Origin: Pyrobaculum arsenaticum DSM 13514
GTDB taxonomy: Archaea > Thermoproteota > Thermoprotei > Thermoproteales > Thermoproteaceae
Reading direction: 5' to 3'
Assembly: GCF_000016385.1 (NCBI RefSeq)
Contig: NC_009376.1
Span: 682,001-746,000, forward strand
DNA: 64,000 nt
In this document: piece by piece, positions 40,067 through 49,257 of the stretch
How positions within the stretch are numbered: the stretch's first letter is position 1
Layout: every line of letters begins with the position of its first letter
The notes under the pieces: generated by a model
What the model was told of the DNA's origin: nothing
Database searches by the model: none
Seen by the model: the letters and a program-made list of their open reading frames with translations, nothing else
Program-made: the position numbers and the translations under genes

Positions 40067-40127
40067 ATTGTCGAATTTAGCTTTGCCAGTTGCCGAGCGA
40101 AAAAAGAGTATTTGATTCAATGGCGCC

Positions 40128-42380
40128 GTGCCGGTAGCTTGGCTTGCGGTTGCGGTGCTGGTGCTCTCAGCTCTGACGCTGGGGGCTTCGCTAGACGACG
40201 TGGTGCTGGTCGCGGTAGATAAAATCCCAGAATACGCCTACGCCGTCGTAAACGGCACGCCTGCGCCGCTTCCCAAGGTCTACATCCTCGAGCTTAAAGA
40301 CGCCGTCTGGGCAGAGGGCACGTACAATCCCAAGAGGCCGATTAACTTGACGGTGCCCATTTTTTCAGGGCCGTACCTAGCGGTGCCGAGGGGCGCCGGC
40401 AAGGCGGATGCGGCAAGAGGCAGAAAGGCGGTCTTGGAATTAGACGGCAAGACTTATGAAATAGTGTACACGGACAGCCCAGAAAGGGATAGTCTCCCGC
40501 CGGTGCGCGCCGAAGTGGTTCTAAGAGGGCGAGAGGTAGGGCCAGGGGTCTACACGGTGAACGATAAAACGGTTACGATCGCCAAGGGCAGGTGGCGCAT
40601 CCCGCCGGAGGCGTCGGCCGTAGCCGACGCCCCGTCTGTTACAAGGTACGTATTTAGGATTCACTCGCCGCCGGTGTCCACGAGGGGGAGCTTCTCAGTG
40701 AGGTTTACCTACGCGACGGACTTCAACATTCAGACTAAGACCTACAGCTACACGACCCAGACATATGCCTACGTCGGCAGAGGAGTCGCCGCGGTGAGCG
40801 TGGCACTCCGCGGCGCCTCAGCCAGCTCGGTGCGCTTAAATATCTACTACAGCGACTTCCCGACGACACAGCTACCGGCCTACGTCCAATCGCTTACAGC
40901 AAACGCCATTGTATCCACCAACTACGGCTACGTCTACACCTTCCAAATCCCCTCATCACTGCGCCCCAAATACTTGTGGATATCCGTAGACGTCATCACA
41001 GGGCCGTGGGACCTCCCCGTGACCTTCGAGCCTACGGTGACAGTGGAGTACGAGAGGCCCAGCCCCGCGGATCCCACATGGGGCCACATGGTGTTTAGCT
41101 TCGTGAGCGCTCTCGTTGAGGACAACTTCTACTCCACGTACATGTATCAGACAAGGCGCATATTCTTCATAGGCAAGATACCCCAAGGCGCCGCGTCCGA
41201 CTCAGCCACGTTGAGCATAGGCGACTTGGAGGTGTACAATTGCGCCGGGAAGACGTACCAGTACGTGAGGGTCTACGTAGGTGGGGCGCTTGCGGGGACT
41301 ATATCCATGACCTTAAGCCAAAACGGTGGGCTTTGCCAAGTCTTCAGATCCAACGCGGCGTCGTTCTACGCAACCGGCGCGCTGAGGCTGTTCCAGTTTA
41401 ACTCAAGCCTGGTCCCCATAACACTGGAATTCGACCCGCCTCTAACCCCACCCAGCGGGAGCAACTACTACCCATACGTGAAAATGTCAACACTTAAGTT
41501 GCACGGTTATAAATGGTCAGAGATATGGACGCATAACTCTACTACATGGTATTATGCTAAGTTCATGATAAGGAACGGCTTAACTACATACAACGTGACA
41601 GGTGATGAGGTGTTAACGAACATATGGAGGACTACCGCCGGCGGCGTATACGACCCAAAGACGAATAGAAACGAGACTAATCCCCACATTTTAGCTAAGG
41701 CAGAGCTCACGTCGCAGATTCAAAACGGAATAACTGCAATAACTGGCAGTTGGGAGTACCGCATTGTATACACCCATGTAACCTATGATCTGCCAGGCTC
41801 TACCTATATGCTATCGATATGCTGGGCTACCACTGTGACCGCGTGGCTTTATCCAAATACCAAGAGCTCTACTGACTATTGGACGCCGATTAATTTCCTC
41901 ACAGCCGCCACCCAGGCTTTTATAACAGGAATCCAGGCTTACAACGAGCTTGCACAGCTATTGGGATGGTCCGCGCTATACACAAACCCACTCGTTGGGC
42001 TAACTCTCACTGGTTTGTCGATAATACTGGCCGGGGTTCAAGGGCCGTCATACAGCGGGTGTTCAATCACAGTTGGCGGTGCTACGTATAGCGGCCCCTA
42101 CTACTCAGCCGGCGTGGACATAAACGGGGCTGTTAGAAGTGCTTTCGTGAAGTTGGTGGCTCCTGGCACCACAGGCGGCTTGACCTCTTTCACTATCCCT
42201 AGCTATGTGAGAGTTTACTACTACAGAAGCAATGAAGATAATGCATACTTCCTCATATACGCCAAGTTTAGGGCGCCTGTGGTTTCTCCGAATTATTGGC
42301 AGAATTATTTTAATGAGAAAAGGGAGTATTTCGCATATGGCTCCACCGGCGGCGTCGTTGTACCGCTTGTTTATCCCTGA
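40128..42380 (+). CDS. Large secreted beta-rich protein, unknown function
   Basis: A 750-residue protein with an N-terminal signal peptide (PVAWLAVAVLVLSALTLGAS) and no membrane helix at the C-terminus apart from a hydrophobic stretch near 625-660. The mature part is rich in Tyr, Ser, Thr and Asn and in strand-forming segments; several N-x-S/T sites and only a few cysteines are present. No catalytic motif is seen. The style (repeated Y/T/S strands) suggests a surface or appendage protein, which is inference. The start is GTG 40128. The last 44 bases overlap the next gene, a membrane protein. Confidence 0.6.
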   Translation: MPVAWLAVAVLVLSALTLGASLDDVVLVAVDKIPEYAYAVVNGTPAPLPKVYILELKDAVWAEGTYNPKRPINLTVPIFSGPYLAVPRGAGKADAARGRKAVLELDGKTYEIVYTDSPERDSLPPVRAEVVLRGREVGPGVYTVNDKTVTIAKGRWRIPPEASAVADAPSVTRYVFRIHSPPVSTRGSFSVRFTYATDFNIQTKTYSYTTQTYAYVGRGVAAVSVALRGASASSVRLNIYYSDFPTTQLPAYVQSLTANAIVSTNYGYVYTFQIPSSLRPKYLWISVDVITGPWDLPVTFEPTVTVEYERPSPADPTWGHMVFSFVSALVEDNFYSTYMYQTRRIFFIGKIPQGAASDSATLSIGDLEVYNCAGKTYQYVRVYVGGALAGTISMTLSQNGGLCQVFRSNAASFYATGALRLFQFNSSLVPITLEFDPPLTPPSGSNYYPYVKMSTLKLHGYKWSEIWTHNSTTWYYAKFMIRNGLTTYNVTGDEVLTNIWRTTAGGVYDPKTNRNETNPHILAKAELTSQIQNGITAITGSWEYRIVYTHVTYDLPGSTYMLSICWATTVTAWLYPNTKSSTDYWTPINFLTAATQAFITGIQAYNELAQLLGWSALYTNPLVGLTLTGLSIILAGVQGPSYSGCSITVGGATYSGPYYSAGVDINGAVRSAFVKLVAPGTTGGLTSFTIPSYVRVYYYRSNEDNAYFLIYAKFRAPVVSPNYWQNYFNEKREYFAYGSTGGVVVPLVYP

Positions 42381-42888
42381 AATAGTCCCTTTTTTAGGGG
42401 TCTTCTCGCTTTGTACGGCTAGGTATTTTTTCTACGCGCCTCAGCTCCTCGCCGCGACGCCGCTGTCGGCTTACGGCTTCGCCGTGGCGTGGATTGTAAG
42501 CCCGCTATTGGGCTATCCCCGCTGGCTTGCGCTGGCGCACCTCGCCGCGCCTTACCTCTCCCTGGTGCTTGGCCCCCTTAGCTGGTGGTTCCTGCTTTTA
42601 TGGCTTCTATACCTTATGTTCTACATCTTCGTTTTGCCGCTTCTCGTCGTGAGGCCGGCTAGGATTTTTTACAAGCCATTTGTAGTTGCCTTGGTGTTCA
42701 CGACGCCGTTGGCCGCAGTTCCCTACACGGCGGGGTTGCTGGTACCGCAGTCTTTCCTCATGCACCTCGGCATACCTCCAGAATACGCCCGGCTCAGCTG
42801 GGTGCGTTATATCCACGACGTAGTTCTGCTGAGGGTTGCGTACTACTACGTGGAGCGCTATATGAGGAGCCATGCCGATGAGGAGTAA
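42337..42888 (+). CDS. Polytopic membrane protein downstream of the secreted protein
   Basis: About 183 residues from ATG 42337 with five or so hydrophobic segments (for example LLWLLYLMFYIFVLPLLVV) and a charged C-terminal end (YMRSHADEE). It overlaps the 3' end of the secreted-protein gene by 44 bases, so the two are probably made together, perhaps as exporter or anchor and substrate. That pairing is inference. No family recognised; a later start is possible. Confidence 0.55.
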   Translation: MAPPAASLYRLFIPEIVPFLGVFSLCTARYFFYAPQLLAATPLSAYGFAVAWIVSPLLGYPRWLALAHLAAPYLSLVLGPLSWWFLLLWLLYLMFYIFVLPLLVVRPARIFYKPFVVALVFTTPLAAVPYTAGLLVPQSFLMHLGIPPEYARLSWVRYIHDVVLLRVAYYYVERYMRSHADEE

Positions 42889-42917
42889 CGCACAAATATG
42901 TAGAAATACTGTGTGCT

Positions 42918-43496
42918 GTGTCTGTGGCCGACGAGGTTGTTAGGTACTCCCGCCTCCTCTACGAGAGGGGCCACCTCACCCTGCTCTCCGGCAACCTCTC
43001 CGCGTTGGCGGACGGGCTTGTGGTTGTGACGCCGACGTCCTTCCCTAAGCCCTTCCTAGAGCCGTCCGACTTGGTTTGGATCGACATGGAGGGGAGGGTG
43101 GTGCGCGGCGTAAGGAGGCCCACCAGCGAGTGGAGGATGCACGTGGCTGTGTACAAGGCGAGGCCCGACGTCGGGGCAGTGGTGCACACCCACGACGTGT
43201 TGCCCGTCTTGCTCGCGGAGCGGATAGACGCATCCCTACTCTCCGAGGCCGAGGCATACCTAGGCTCGGAGATCGCGGTCGTGCCCTACATAACGCCGGG
43301 CACGGCTGAGCTGGCGGAGGCGGTGGCGTCGGCGCTGAGGAAGAGCAACGTGGCTATCCTCAAGCGCCACGGCGTCGTGGCGGTGGGCCGCGACCTAGCA
43401 GAGGCGGTGAACCGCGTCGAGGTGGTGGCGGATCTGGCCAAGGCCGCCTTCTACAACATGATACTGGGGCTATGGAGTGCCGGGAGAGGCGTCTAG
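42918..43496 (+). CDS. Class II aldolase/adducin family protein
   Basis: A 192-residue zinc aldolase-like protein similar to L-fuculose-1-phosphate aldolase. Seen are the phosphate-binding LTLLSGNLSALADG, the PTSFPKPFLEPSDLVWID region, and the metal ligands in VVHTHDVLPV with a third histidine in ILKRHGVVAVG. Archaeal members cleave sugar phosphates to dihydroxyacetone phosphate and an aldehyde; one methanogen enzyme supplies lactaldehyde for F420. The substrate here is unknown. It starts at GTG 42918 after an acaaatatgtag box and overlaps ribK by 25 bases. Confidence 0.85.
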   Translation: MSVADEVVRYSRLLYERGHLTLLSGNLSALADGLVVVTPTSFPKPFLEPSDLVWIDMEGRVVRGVRRPTSEWRMHVAVYKARPDVGAVVHTHDVLPVLLAERIDASLLSEAEAYLGSEIAVVPYITPGTAELAEAVASALRKSNVAILKRHGVVAVGRDLAEAVNRVEVVADLAKAAFYNMILGLWSAGRGV

Positions 43497-44104
43497 CCGC
43501 CGACCTCATTGCCCTGTCCTCGGTGGAGGGGCTTCCGGTGTCGGAGGCGGCGAAGAGGCTATGCATGACGCGGCAGGGGCTCTACAAGCTTTTAAAACAG
43601 CTCAGGGCCGAGGGCTACGTAGCTGAGGGGTCTGTGGTTAAGCTTACGCCTAAGGGGAGGGACTTCCTCAGCGGGATACTGAGGGATCTGCTCCGCTACT
43701 TCAACATCGCCTCCATCCGGCTAGTCGGGAGGGTGGTGAGCGGGCTGGGGGAGGGGGCCTTCTACATATCCCTGGAGGGCTACAAAAGAGCCATTGAGGA
43801 GAGGTTGGGCTTCACGCCGTTTCCCGGTACGCTGAATATCAAGCTTGACCCGCAGTACATGCCGTACCGCCGCTACTTAGACGGACTTCCGGGAGTTGTG
43901 ATTCCGGGCTTTTCCAACGGCCTCAGGACCTACGGCGCGGTTAAGGCCTTTAGGGCTAGGGTGAACGGGGTGGAGGGTGCCGTGGTGATGCCTGAGAGGA
44001 CCCACCACCCCACCGACGTGATTGAGGTGGTCGCCCCAGTGAAGCTCCGCGACGCTCTGGGTCTGAGAGACGGCGACGTCGTCGAGGTGGAGGTGCTGTT
44101 GTAG
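43472..44104 (+). CDS. ribK: CTP-dependent riboflavin kinase with N-terminal HTH
   Basis: A 210-residue two-domain protein. The N-terminal HTH (LPVSEAAKRLCMTRQGLYKLL) is followed by the RibK domain: GRVVSGLGEGAFYISLEGY, GFTPFPGTLNIKLD, then PERTHHPTDVIEVVAPVKLRD cut into its motifs and LGLRDGDVVEVEV at the end. Archaeal RibK makes FMN using CTP. The attached HTH suggests flavin-responsive control of transcription, as in known bifunctional RbkR proteins. Operator targets are not known. It overlaps the aldolase gene. Confidence 0.9.
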   Translation: MECRERRLAADLIALSSVEGLPVSEAAKRLCMTRQGLYKLLKQLRAEGYVAEGSVVKLTPKGRDFLSGILRDLLRYFNIASIRLVGRVVSGLGEGAFYISLEGYKRAIEERLGFTPFPGTLNIKLDPQYMPYRRYLDGLPGVVIPGFSNGLRTYGAVKAFRARVNGVEGAVVMPERTHHPTDVIEVVAPVKLRDALGLRDGDVVEVEVLL

Positions 44105-44139
44105 CTACCAAGCTTATTAATCCGGCCATCTCCCCCTAC

Positions 44140-45498
44140 GTGAAGGAGCTTGGAATCGTCGTCAGCGGGTCCACCATCGGCTCCATCCCCGTGCAACTCT
44201 ACCGCTCGGCGGAGCGCTACGCAGTGGAGGAGCAGCTGGTAGGGATAGTGGACAGGGAGAACCCCGGGGAGGTGGTGGTGGGCTTCCTCCGCCGCGTGAC
44301 GAAGCTGGAGCCGGTGATCAGGGACAGGGTGAGGACGCCCTACGTGGACCGGCCCGAGATGGTGGACTACGGCATTCTCCTGCCCTACACCTCGGCCATC
44401 GTCAAGCCCTACGTGGCGCTCCGCGACGGGAGGCTTGCCGAGGTGTCCAACGTCGTGACGCCGGGGTCCAAGGTCTACCTTCTGGATCCCTCCCTTCTGG
44501 AGGGGGCCTTCGCCGGGAGCTTCATCTACGTGGGGGAGCACAAGTACTCGGGGTGGAGGCTCCCCCTGGACCCCGCCTACGTGACGCACCACGTGGGGGT
44601 CTTCGGTGCCACCGGCATGGGGAAGTCGAGGCTAGTCAGGGCGCTTATCAACGAGCTCGCCGCTAGGGGCCGGAAAGTCATTGTCTTTGACCACACGGGG
44701 GTGGACTACGCCCCGTACTATGGCGCTGTTGTCAAGAGCACGGAGATTAGAATACCGCCCAACGTCCTCGCCTCGGTGATTGCCAAGGTGGCCCAGCTCC
44801 AGTGGCAGACCTACGGCGAATATCTGGAAATCGCCACGATGACCTACGAGGGGAGGTGGTCTAGGGAGGGGTTTATTGCCCATTTGAGGAGGGTGATGAA
44901 GAGGCTAAACGCCCGGGACTCCACAATCGAGAAGGCGGAGTTGTTCTTGAAGCAGTTGGCCACCGCCGAGTTCTTCGAGGAGCTGAACAACAGAGTGAAG
45001 ACAGCCGAGGATATCCTCTCGGCGGAGGCTTCTCCTCTCGTAGTCGACTTGAGCTACGACACAGACCTCTCGGTGAAGCAAGCCATTGTGGCCTCGGTGA
45101 TAGAGGCGGCGTGGTCAAAGGTGAAGAGGGACAAGGCCCCGGCGAACATAATCTTTGTCGTGGACGAGGCCCAGAACTACGCGCCGCAGACCTGGACCAT
45201 CTCAAAAGACGCCATAGAGACAACAGTGAGGGAGGGGAGGAAGTGGGGCCTCTCAATGGTCTTGGCCAGCCAGAGGATTGTCGGCGACATCGACCCGTCC
45301 ATCAGGGCCAACCTCGGCACCGTGTTCTTCTCCAGGCTAACGGCGCCTACCGACCTAAGGGAGATCTCCTCTTACTTAGACCTAGCCGATATTAACGAAA
45401 GCGTCTTAGCCCAGCTTCAGCCGAGGGAGTTCTTCGTGGCGGGGCTCATGAACCCGTTGAGGAAGCCCGTCCTCATAAGAACTAGGGAGGTGGCGTAA
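44140..45498 (+). CDS. herA: HerA-type bipolar DNA helicase/translocase
   Basis: A 452-residue HerA-family ATPase. It has the N-terminal HAS-barrel, the Walker A GVFGATGMGKSRLVRAL, Walker B IIFVVDEAQNYAPQ, and FFSRLTAPTDLREISSYLDL with the sensor and arginine-finger region. HerA forms a hexameric ring that feeds DNA to NurA for 5' end resection. GTG 44140 lies 24 nt after gcttattaatcc. nurA starts in the TAATG overlap with its stop. No Mre11 or Rad50 gene lies beside it, unlike in many archaea. Confidence 0.93.
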   Translation: MKELGIVVSGSTIGSIPVQLYRSAERYAVEEQLVGIVDRENPGEVVVGFLRRVTKLEPVIRDRVRTPYVDRPEMVDYGILLPYTSAIVKPYVALRDGRLAEVSNVVTPGSKVYLLDPSLLEGAFAGSFIYVGEHKYSGWRLPLDPAYVTHHVGVFGATGMGKSRLVRALINELAARGRKVIVFDHTGVDYAPYYGAVVKSTEIRIPPNVLASVIAKVAQLQWQTYGEYLEIATMTYEGRWSREGFIAHLRRVMKRLNARDSTIEKAELFLKQLATAEFFEELNNRVKTAEDILSAEASPLVVDLSYDTDLSVKQAIVASVIEAAWSKVKRDKAPANIIFVVDEAQNYAPQTWTISKDAIETTVREGRKWGLSMVLASQRIVGDIDPSIRANLGTVFFSRLTAPTDLREISSYLDLADINESVLAQLQPREFFVAGLMNPLRKPVLIRTREVA

Positions 45499-46664
45499 TG
45501 GAGACACTGGAGTACTGGCTAGAGCCTGACCTCGTAATCGCCCTGCGGCACGAGGTGGACCGGCACGCCGAGAAGATTGCCCGTCTCCAGAAGCTCTTGG
45601 AGGAGCTGAGGTCTCTTAGAGAGGCTGTTGAGGTTAGGGAGGTGGGCAAGGCGCCGGCCCTCGACGTGTATGCAGTGGACTCGTCCTACGGCTCGCCGCC
45701 TCTGGAGCTGGTGGGGGGCGTCTTCACGGTAGTCGCCTACGGCTACGTGGGCGTGGCCGGCGGGGTGCAGGACAGGTTTTTGACAGGTGCTCTGTACTTC
45801 AGCGACAGCAAGGAGGCGGACGTCTCCCGCTTTGCGGCACTTCTGGAGAGGCGCCTCGCGGCGAGGCTTCTGGAGGCGAAGGCGAGGGGGGAGAAGAAGA
45901 TGGATCTCCTCCTGATTGACGGGGAGCTCTCACTGCACCCCCTCCCCTTCAACCTCGCGGTGAGGGGCGGGAAGTACGAGGAGGTAAACAAGGCCATGGA
46001 GCGGCTGCTGAGGGGGGCAACGGCGGCGAGGGTCAGCATCGCCGCGGTGGCGAAGAGGGTGAGGTCTAGATACCTCTCCGTGCTGGCGGGGAGGTGCCTC
46101 CCGGTAAACGACAAGGTGGCGGCCACGGCCATGCTGGGGCCGGGGGAGTACTTCGTCTTGGGGAAGCTCAGGGACGTACTGCCCAGGTGGGCGCCCATCC
46201 ACTACGCTGAGTGCGAAGGAGGGCCGGAGAAGGAGGCGATACTGCGCTGTTCACGGGGGGAGAGCGCGAAGCTCAGCCAGAGGGGCGAGAGGCTGTGCCG
46301 CAGGATAGCGGAGTTCGGCAAAAACTTCCAGGAGGTGCTGTCCTCCACAGCCTACCCGCACTTGCGCCTTCTCGGCGACGTCGTCGTGGCCTACTACTTG
46401 CCCCCCGGCCACAGAACCGCGGTGCGGGTGGAGGTGCTAGACGCCGGGGACCTAGGCGTGGATAACATAATATCGTTCCTGGCCTCCACCACATCCACCG
46501 TGACTGGATACCCCCAGATACTAGACGCGGTGGATCAGTACGTCCGAGTAAGCCCCGACCTAGTAGAGGCCGTGCTGACGGCTCTCCTCTCTAAGACGCC
46601 GGAGTCCCTCACCCACTTGATGTGGCCTACGAACATGCAGAAGCGCCTCTCTGGCCGCTTCTAA
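45498..46664 (+). CDS. nurA: NurA 5'-3' nuclease
   Basis: A 388-residue NurA, the nuclease partner of HerA in DNA end processing. Seen are YAVDSSYGSPPLEL with the first metal Asp, LLLIDGELSLHPLPFNL with the second, and the C-terminal FLASTTSTVTGYPQILDAVDQYVR with the last conserved aspartate. The ends and the coiled N-terminus fit the family. It shares a base with the herA stop and converges on the radical SAM gene with a 4-base overlap. Confidence 0.93.
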   Translation: METLEYWLEPDLVIALRHEVDRHAEKIARLQKLLEELRSLREAVEVREVGKAPALDVYAVDSSYGSPPLELVGGVFTVVAYGYVGVAGGVQDRFLTGALYFSDSKEADVSRFAALLERRLAARLLEAKARGEKKMDLLLIDGELSLHPLPFNLAVRGGKYEEVNKAMERLLRGATAARVSIAAVAKRVRSRYLSVLAGRCLPVNDKVAATAMLGPGEYFVLGKLRDVLPRWAPIHYAECEGGPEKEAILRCSRGESAKLSQRGERLCRRIAEFGKNFQEVLSSTAYPHLRLLGDVVVAYYLPPGHRTAVRVEVLDAGDLGVDNIISFLASTTSTVTGYPQILDAVDQYVRVSPDLVEAVLTALLSKTPESLTHLMWPTNMQKRLSGRF

Positions 46665-47722
46665 TACTCGCCAGCCTCGACCGGCATCCTCGTGGCCTGT
46701 TCGATGAATATCTTGTCGAGCCTCGATATACGTCCGCGTATCCTTACTCGCAACCCCCTAATCTCCACCTCTGACTTGTAGCCACTGTACTCTAGGTACT
46801 CCTTCACGTCGTCTGGGTCGGTCCTCAGCTTCTTCACGTCGCCGCAAGGCCCCCAACCGCACAACGCACATGCTTGACCGTGTGCCACTACGTTAGCGGC
46901 GCAGGAAGCCGGCAAGACCTCGAAGCCAAGCTCCCTCGCCGCGGCCACAAAACGCCCCTTCGGGTACTTAATAGGCACCTGCCTCTCAGACAGCTCACTT
47001 GTGTATGGCGCTACGTCTACGCCGAAAGCCCTCAACCTCTTGGCGATGTTAGCAGTGACGCGGAGCGTGCCGAAGACCACCCGGCGGTAGCCCAGCTCCG
47101 TGGCGAATAGGAGGAGTCTCGTAACCTCCTTGTCCGTGACGCCGGGAATTATGGGCCTGACGAAAAGCGTGACGCTGACGCCCCTCTTCAAGAGCTCGGC
47201 GCCGGCCCTCATCCTCTCGGCGGGCGGCGGCGCCCTCGGCTCAAGCCTCCCCGAGAGGTCAGTAACGCTTATCAACACGTCGAGGCCCCTCTGCACCTCA
47301 GCCAGCTGGGGCGGGGGCTGCATCTTCGTAGATACCTGAATGGGGTTTCCGAGAAAAGCGGCCACGGCTTGCATGTATTGCAGTGCCTTCTCCCTAGTTT
47401 CTGGGAGGAAGGGCTCCGTGACGGATCCCACGGCGATGAGGGTCCCCCACTCCCCCACAGCTACGTGGGGGTTCGCGGCGATTGCGTATGCCAGCTGCAG
47501 TGGGGAGAGCTTGTAGGGCGTGGCGGCGCCTGGGAATCCCATGTCGTAGATGTAGCAGTAGGCGCAGGCAAGGGGGCAACCCACCCCGGTGTGCACAGTG
47601 ATTCCGCAGGGCCTCGGCGGCCTCCTAGCGTGGTGATCGCGCCTAGCCTCTGCCCTCTCTTCTTCGCTCAGCCTTTCCTCGAGGGCTTTAATTGCCCTCT
47701 GTTTGGCCTTCCAAGCCTCCAT
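46661..47722 (-). CDS. Radical SAM protein of the SPL/Rv2578c-like group
   Basis: A 353-residue protein. The radical SAM cluster motif is GVGCPLACAYCYIYDMGF (C-x3-C-x2-C), followed by the TIM-barrel strands VGSVTEPFLPETREKALQ and LDVLISVTDLSGRLEPRA. A second cysteine-rich segment near the C-terminus (SCAANVVAHGQACALCGWGPC) may bind another cluster. Members of this group are related to spore photoproduct lyase but most have no known substrate. Its N-terminal end overlaps the ASCH gene. Function is not assigned. Confidence 0.82.
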   Translation of the reverse strand: MEAWKAKQRAIKALEERLSEEERAEARRDHHARRPPRPCGITVHTGVGCPLACAYCYIYDMGFPGAATPYKLSPLQLAYAIAANPHVAVGEWGTLIAVGSVTEPFLPETREKALQYMQAVAAFLGNPIQVSTKMQPPPQLAEVQRGLDVLISVTDLSGRLEPRAPPPAERMRAGAELLKRGVSVTLFVRPIIPGVTDKEVTRLLLFATELGYRRVVFGTLRVTANIAKRLRAFGVDVAPYTSELSERQVPIKYPKGRFVAAARELGFEVLPASCAANVVAHGQACALCGWGPCGDVKKLRTDPDDVKEYLEYSGYKSEVEIRGLRVRIRGRISRLDKIFIEQATRMPVEAGEY

Positions 47723-48251
47723 CTGCCAACATCTTCGCGGCTTTTCTCAAAACCCTCCTGATGGCTCCCCTCTTATCGATGGTGCCGAACAGCTTCAGCG
47801 CCGCCTTTCTGAGGCTACCCGTCTCCACGACGGCTTGTAATATCCTCCGCTCGCGGGGGCTGAGCTTCAGCCTGCTCAAGGCGAGGGTTGCCAGCTCGAC
47901 AGGGGAGAGGCCGCCGTAGACCGCGTCTTCCGGCATGTCTGCCTCCTCGACTTTCCTGAACTTAATTATCGTTATTATCGCTGTATCGCGCAGTCCGGGG
48001 TACCTCCTTTTAAGATACGCCACCAGCTCTTCTCTGTTGTTAAAACCGTCGAGGCGCGCGTCTTCGTCTGTGAGCTCCAAGACGCGTTTGTACATCACTG
48101 ATTCCACCTCAGCCACCGCCACTATTCTCCCTTTACTGTGTATATATACCCTATCTGCTACCTTAAGCACCCCGGGCCTTATTGTAGAACGTTTGCGGCC
48201 TTCAAGAAGCGCCTTCACGTATCTATGCGACAGCATCAAGTGGCGGATCAC
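47688..48251 (-). CDS. ASCH domain protein with C-terminal HTH
   Basis: A 187-residue protein. The ASCH domain (MLSHRYVKALLEGRKRSTIRPG, then VADRVYIHSKGRIVAVAEV) is a PUA-like RNA-binding fold. After it, ELATLALSRLKLSPRERRIL and SLRKAALKLFGTIDKRGAIRRVL form a helix-turn-helix. ASCH proteins act on RNA or modified nucleosides in known cases. The HTH addition may make this a regulator or RNA-binding adaptor. It overlaps the radical SAM gene by 35 bases and has a TATA-like aattttttaag box about 24 nt upstream. Confidence 0.78.
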   Translation of the reverse strand: MIRHLMLSHRYVKALLEGRKRSTIRPGVLKVADRVYIHSKGRIVAVAEVESVMYKRVLELTDEDARLDGFNNREELVAYLKRRYPGLRDTAIITIIKFRKVEEADMPEDAVYGGLSPVELATLALSRLKLSPRERRILQAVVETGSLRKAALKLFGTIDKRGAIRRVLRKAAKMLADGGLEGQTEGN

Positions 48252-48421
48252 GCACCTTCCTGTGATCAGCTTAAAAAATTTCGTCTAAGCCACCGTTGCC
48301 CGGCCCTCCCGCCCACTTCCTCTGTCAAAGGTAGCCTCTTGATTGCGCGGGGTTCGGCCGATTAAGCTGTTGGTGAGGTAAGAGGGGCTGGGCGTTCCGA
48401 AACGGATTTATTGCCTAGGCG
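48252..48421. other. GC-rich gap between ASCH and HEPN genes
   Basis: It holds the ASCH promoter on the minus strand (near 48270-48280) and a TATA-like gatttatt near 48396-48405 before the HEPN start. The middle part is GC-rich and could be structured. RNase P RNA motifs were sought and not found. Confidence 0.35.
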
Positions 48422-48814
48422 ATGTTAGTTAAGGTGGCTGAGCGCTGGCTCGATAAGGCGAGGAAGTTTAGAGACTACGCTAAGGAGGATTTGGCAATCG
48501 GTAGATTCGACTCCGCCGCCTTTTTTGCGCAGCAAGCTGTTGAGCTGTTGCTAAAAGGCGTGCTCATAAAGCTGGGCGGATCTCGCCCCCTTACACACTC
48601 GGTGGCCGAGTTGTTGCAGTACTTGGCGGAACTAGCTGGCAGGGAGGCGCCTCCCGACGTGGTTAGATGCGCCGAGGCGCTTGAACAACACTACGTCCAA
48701 GCCCGCTACCCCGACGCTAGGATAAACGATTACAGGAAGTGGGAGGCGGAGGAGGCCGTTAAATGTATGGAGGTGGTGTGGGGGTATGTACGAGAAGTGG
48801 CTGAGGGCGCTTAG
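48422..48814 (+). CDS. HEPN domain protein of a HEPN/MNT pair
   Basis: A 130-residue helical protein with the HEPN pattern: AERWLDKARKFRDYAKEDL, then FDSAAFFAQQAVELLLKGVL, the THSVAELLQYLAEL helix and EQHYVQARYPDAR near the end. HEPN proteins are paired with minimal nucleotidyltransferases in many archaea and act as RNase-type toxins in tested cases. The canonical R-x4-6-H motif is not clearly intact here, so RNase activity is uncertain. It overlaps the MNT gene by 29 bases. Confidence 0.85.
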   Translation: MLVKVAERWLDKARKFRDYAKEDLAIGRFDSAAFFAQQAVELLLKGVLIKLGGSRPLTHSVAELLQYLAELAGREAPPDVVRCAEALEQHYVQARYPDARINDYRKWEAEEAVKCMEVVWGYVREVAEGA

Positions 48815-49208
48815 GAAGGTAACTGTGTTGCGGGAGGCGAGGTTTCGGGAGCTTTTAAACGAGCTGTGTGGAAGGGCCCTGGCCGTTGTGTTATTTGGCT
48901 CCCGGGCAAGGGGCGACCACACGCCGCTGAGCGACTGGGATCTACTAGCCATTACGCCGAGCGGCGAGTATAAGCTCGAGGTCGTAGACGTGGGGCAGGT
49001 GGCGTGGCTCCCCCTTGACAGACTAGACGAAGTGCTGGAGCGCTCGATGATTATACTCGACGCCGTGGCCGACGGGAAAGTCCTCTGCGGAGATCCCCAA
49101 GCCTTCAATGTCGTTAAGGAGAAAGTGGAGAAGTACATAAGGGAGAGAGGCCTAGTTAGGACAAAGAGCGGCTGGTACCCCAGAAGGGCGGTGGGCCTTG
49201 TGGATTAG
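48786..49208 (+). CDS. Minimal nucleotidyltransferase (MNT) of a HEPN/MNT pair
   Basis: A 140-residue protein with the polymerase-beta-type motif VVLFGSRARGDHTPLSDWDLL (G-S-x10-D-x-D) and a third acidic residue in LEVVDV. In tested HEPN/MNT modules the MNT protein modifies or neutralises the HEPN toxin. Its start lies within the end of the HEPN gene, as in other such modules. A toxin-antitoxin role is likely but not proven for this pair. Confidence 0.87.
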   Translation: MYEKWLRALRKVTVLREARFRELLNELCGRALAVVLFGSRARGDHTPLSDWDLLAITPSGEYKLEVVDVGQVAWLPLDRLDEVLERSMIILDAVADGKVLCGDPQAFNVVKEKVEKYIRERGLVRTKSGWYPRRAVGLVD

Positions 49209-49257
49209 TCGCTTGGTAGCCACGGCCGATCTCGCTGGGGCGTCTCCGGCGGGACGG

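Noticed and set aside
48252..48421. Minimal RNase P RNA in the GC-rich gap
   Set aside because: A GAGGAAGT string resembles the first conserved RNase P region, but the ACAGAA-type region is missing and the order is wrong.
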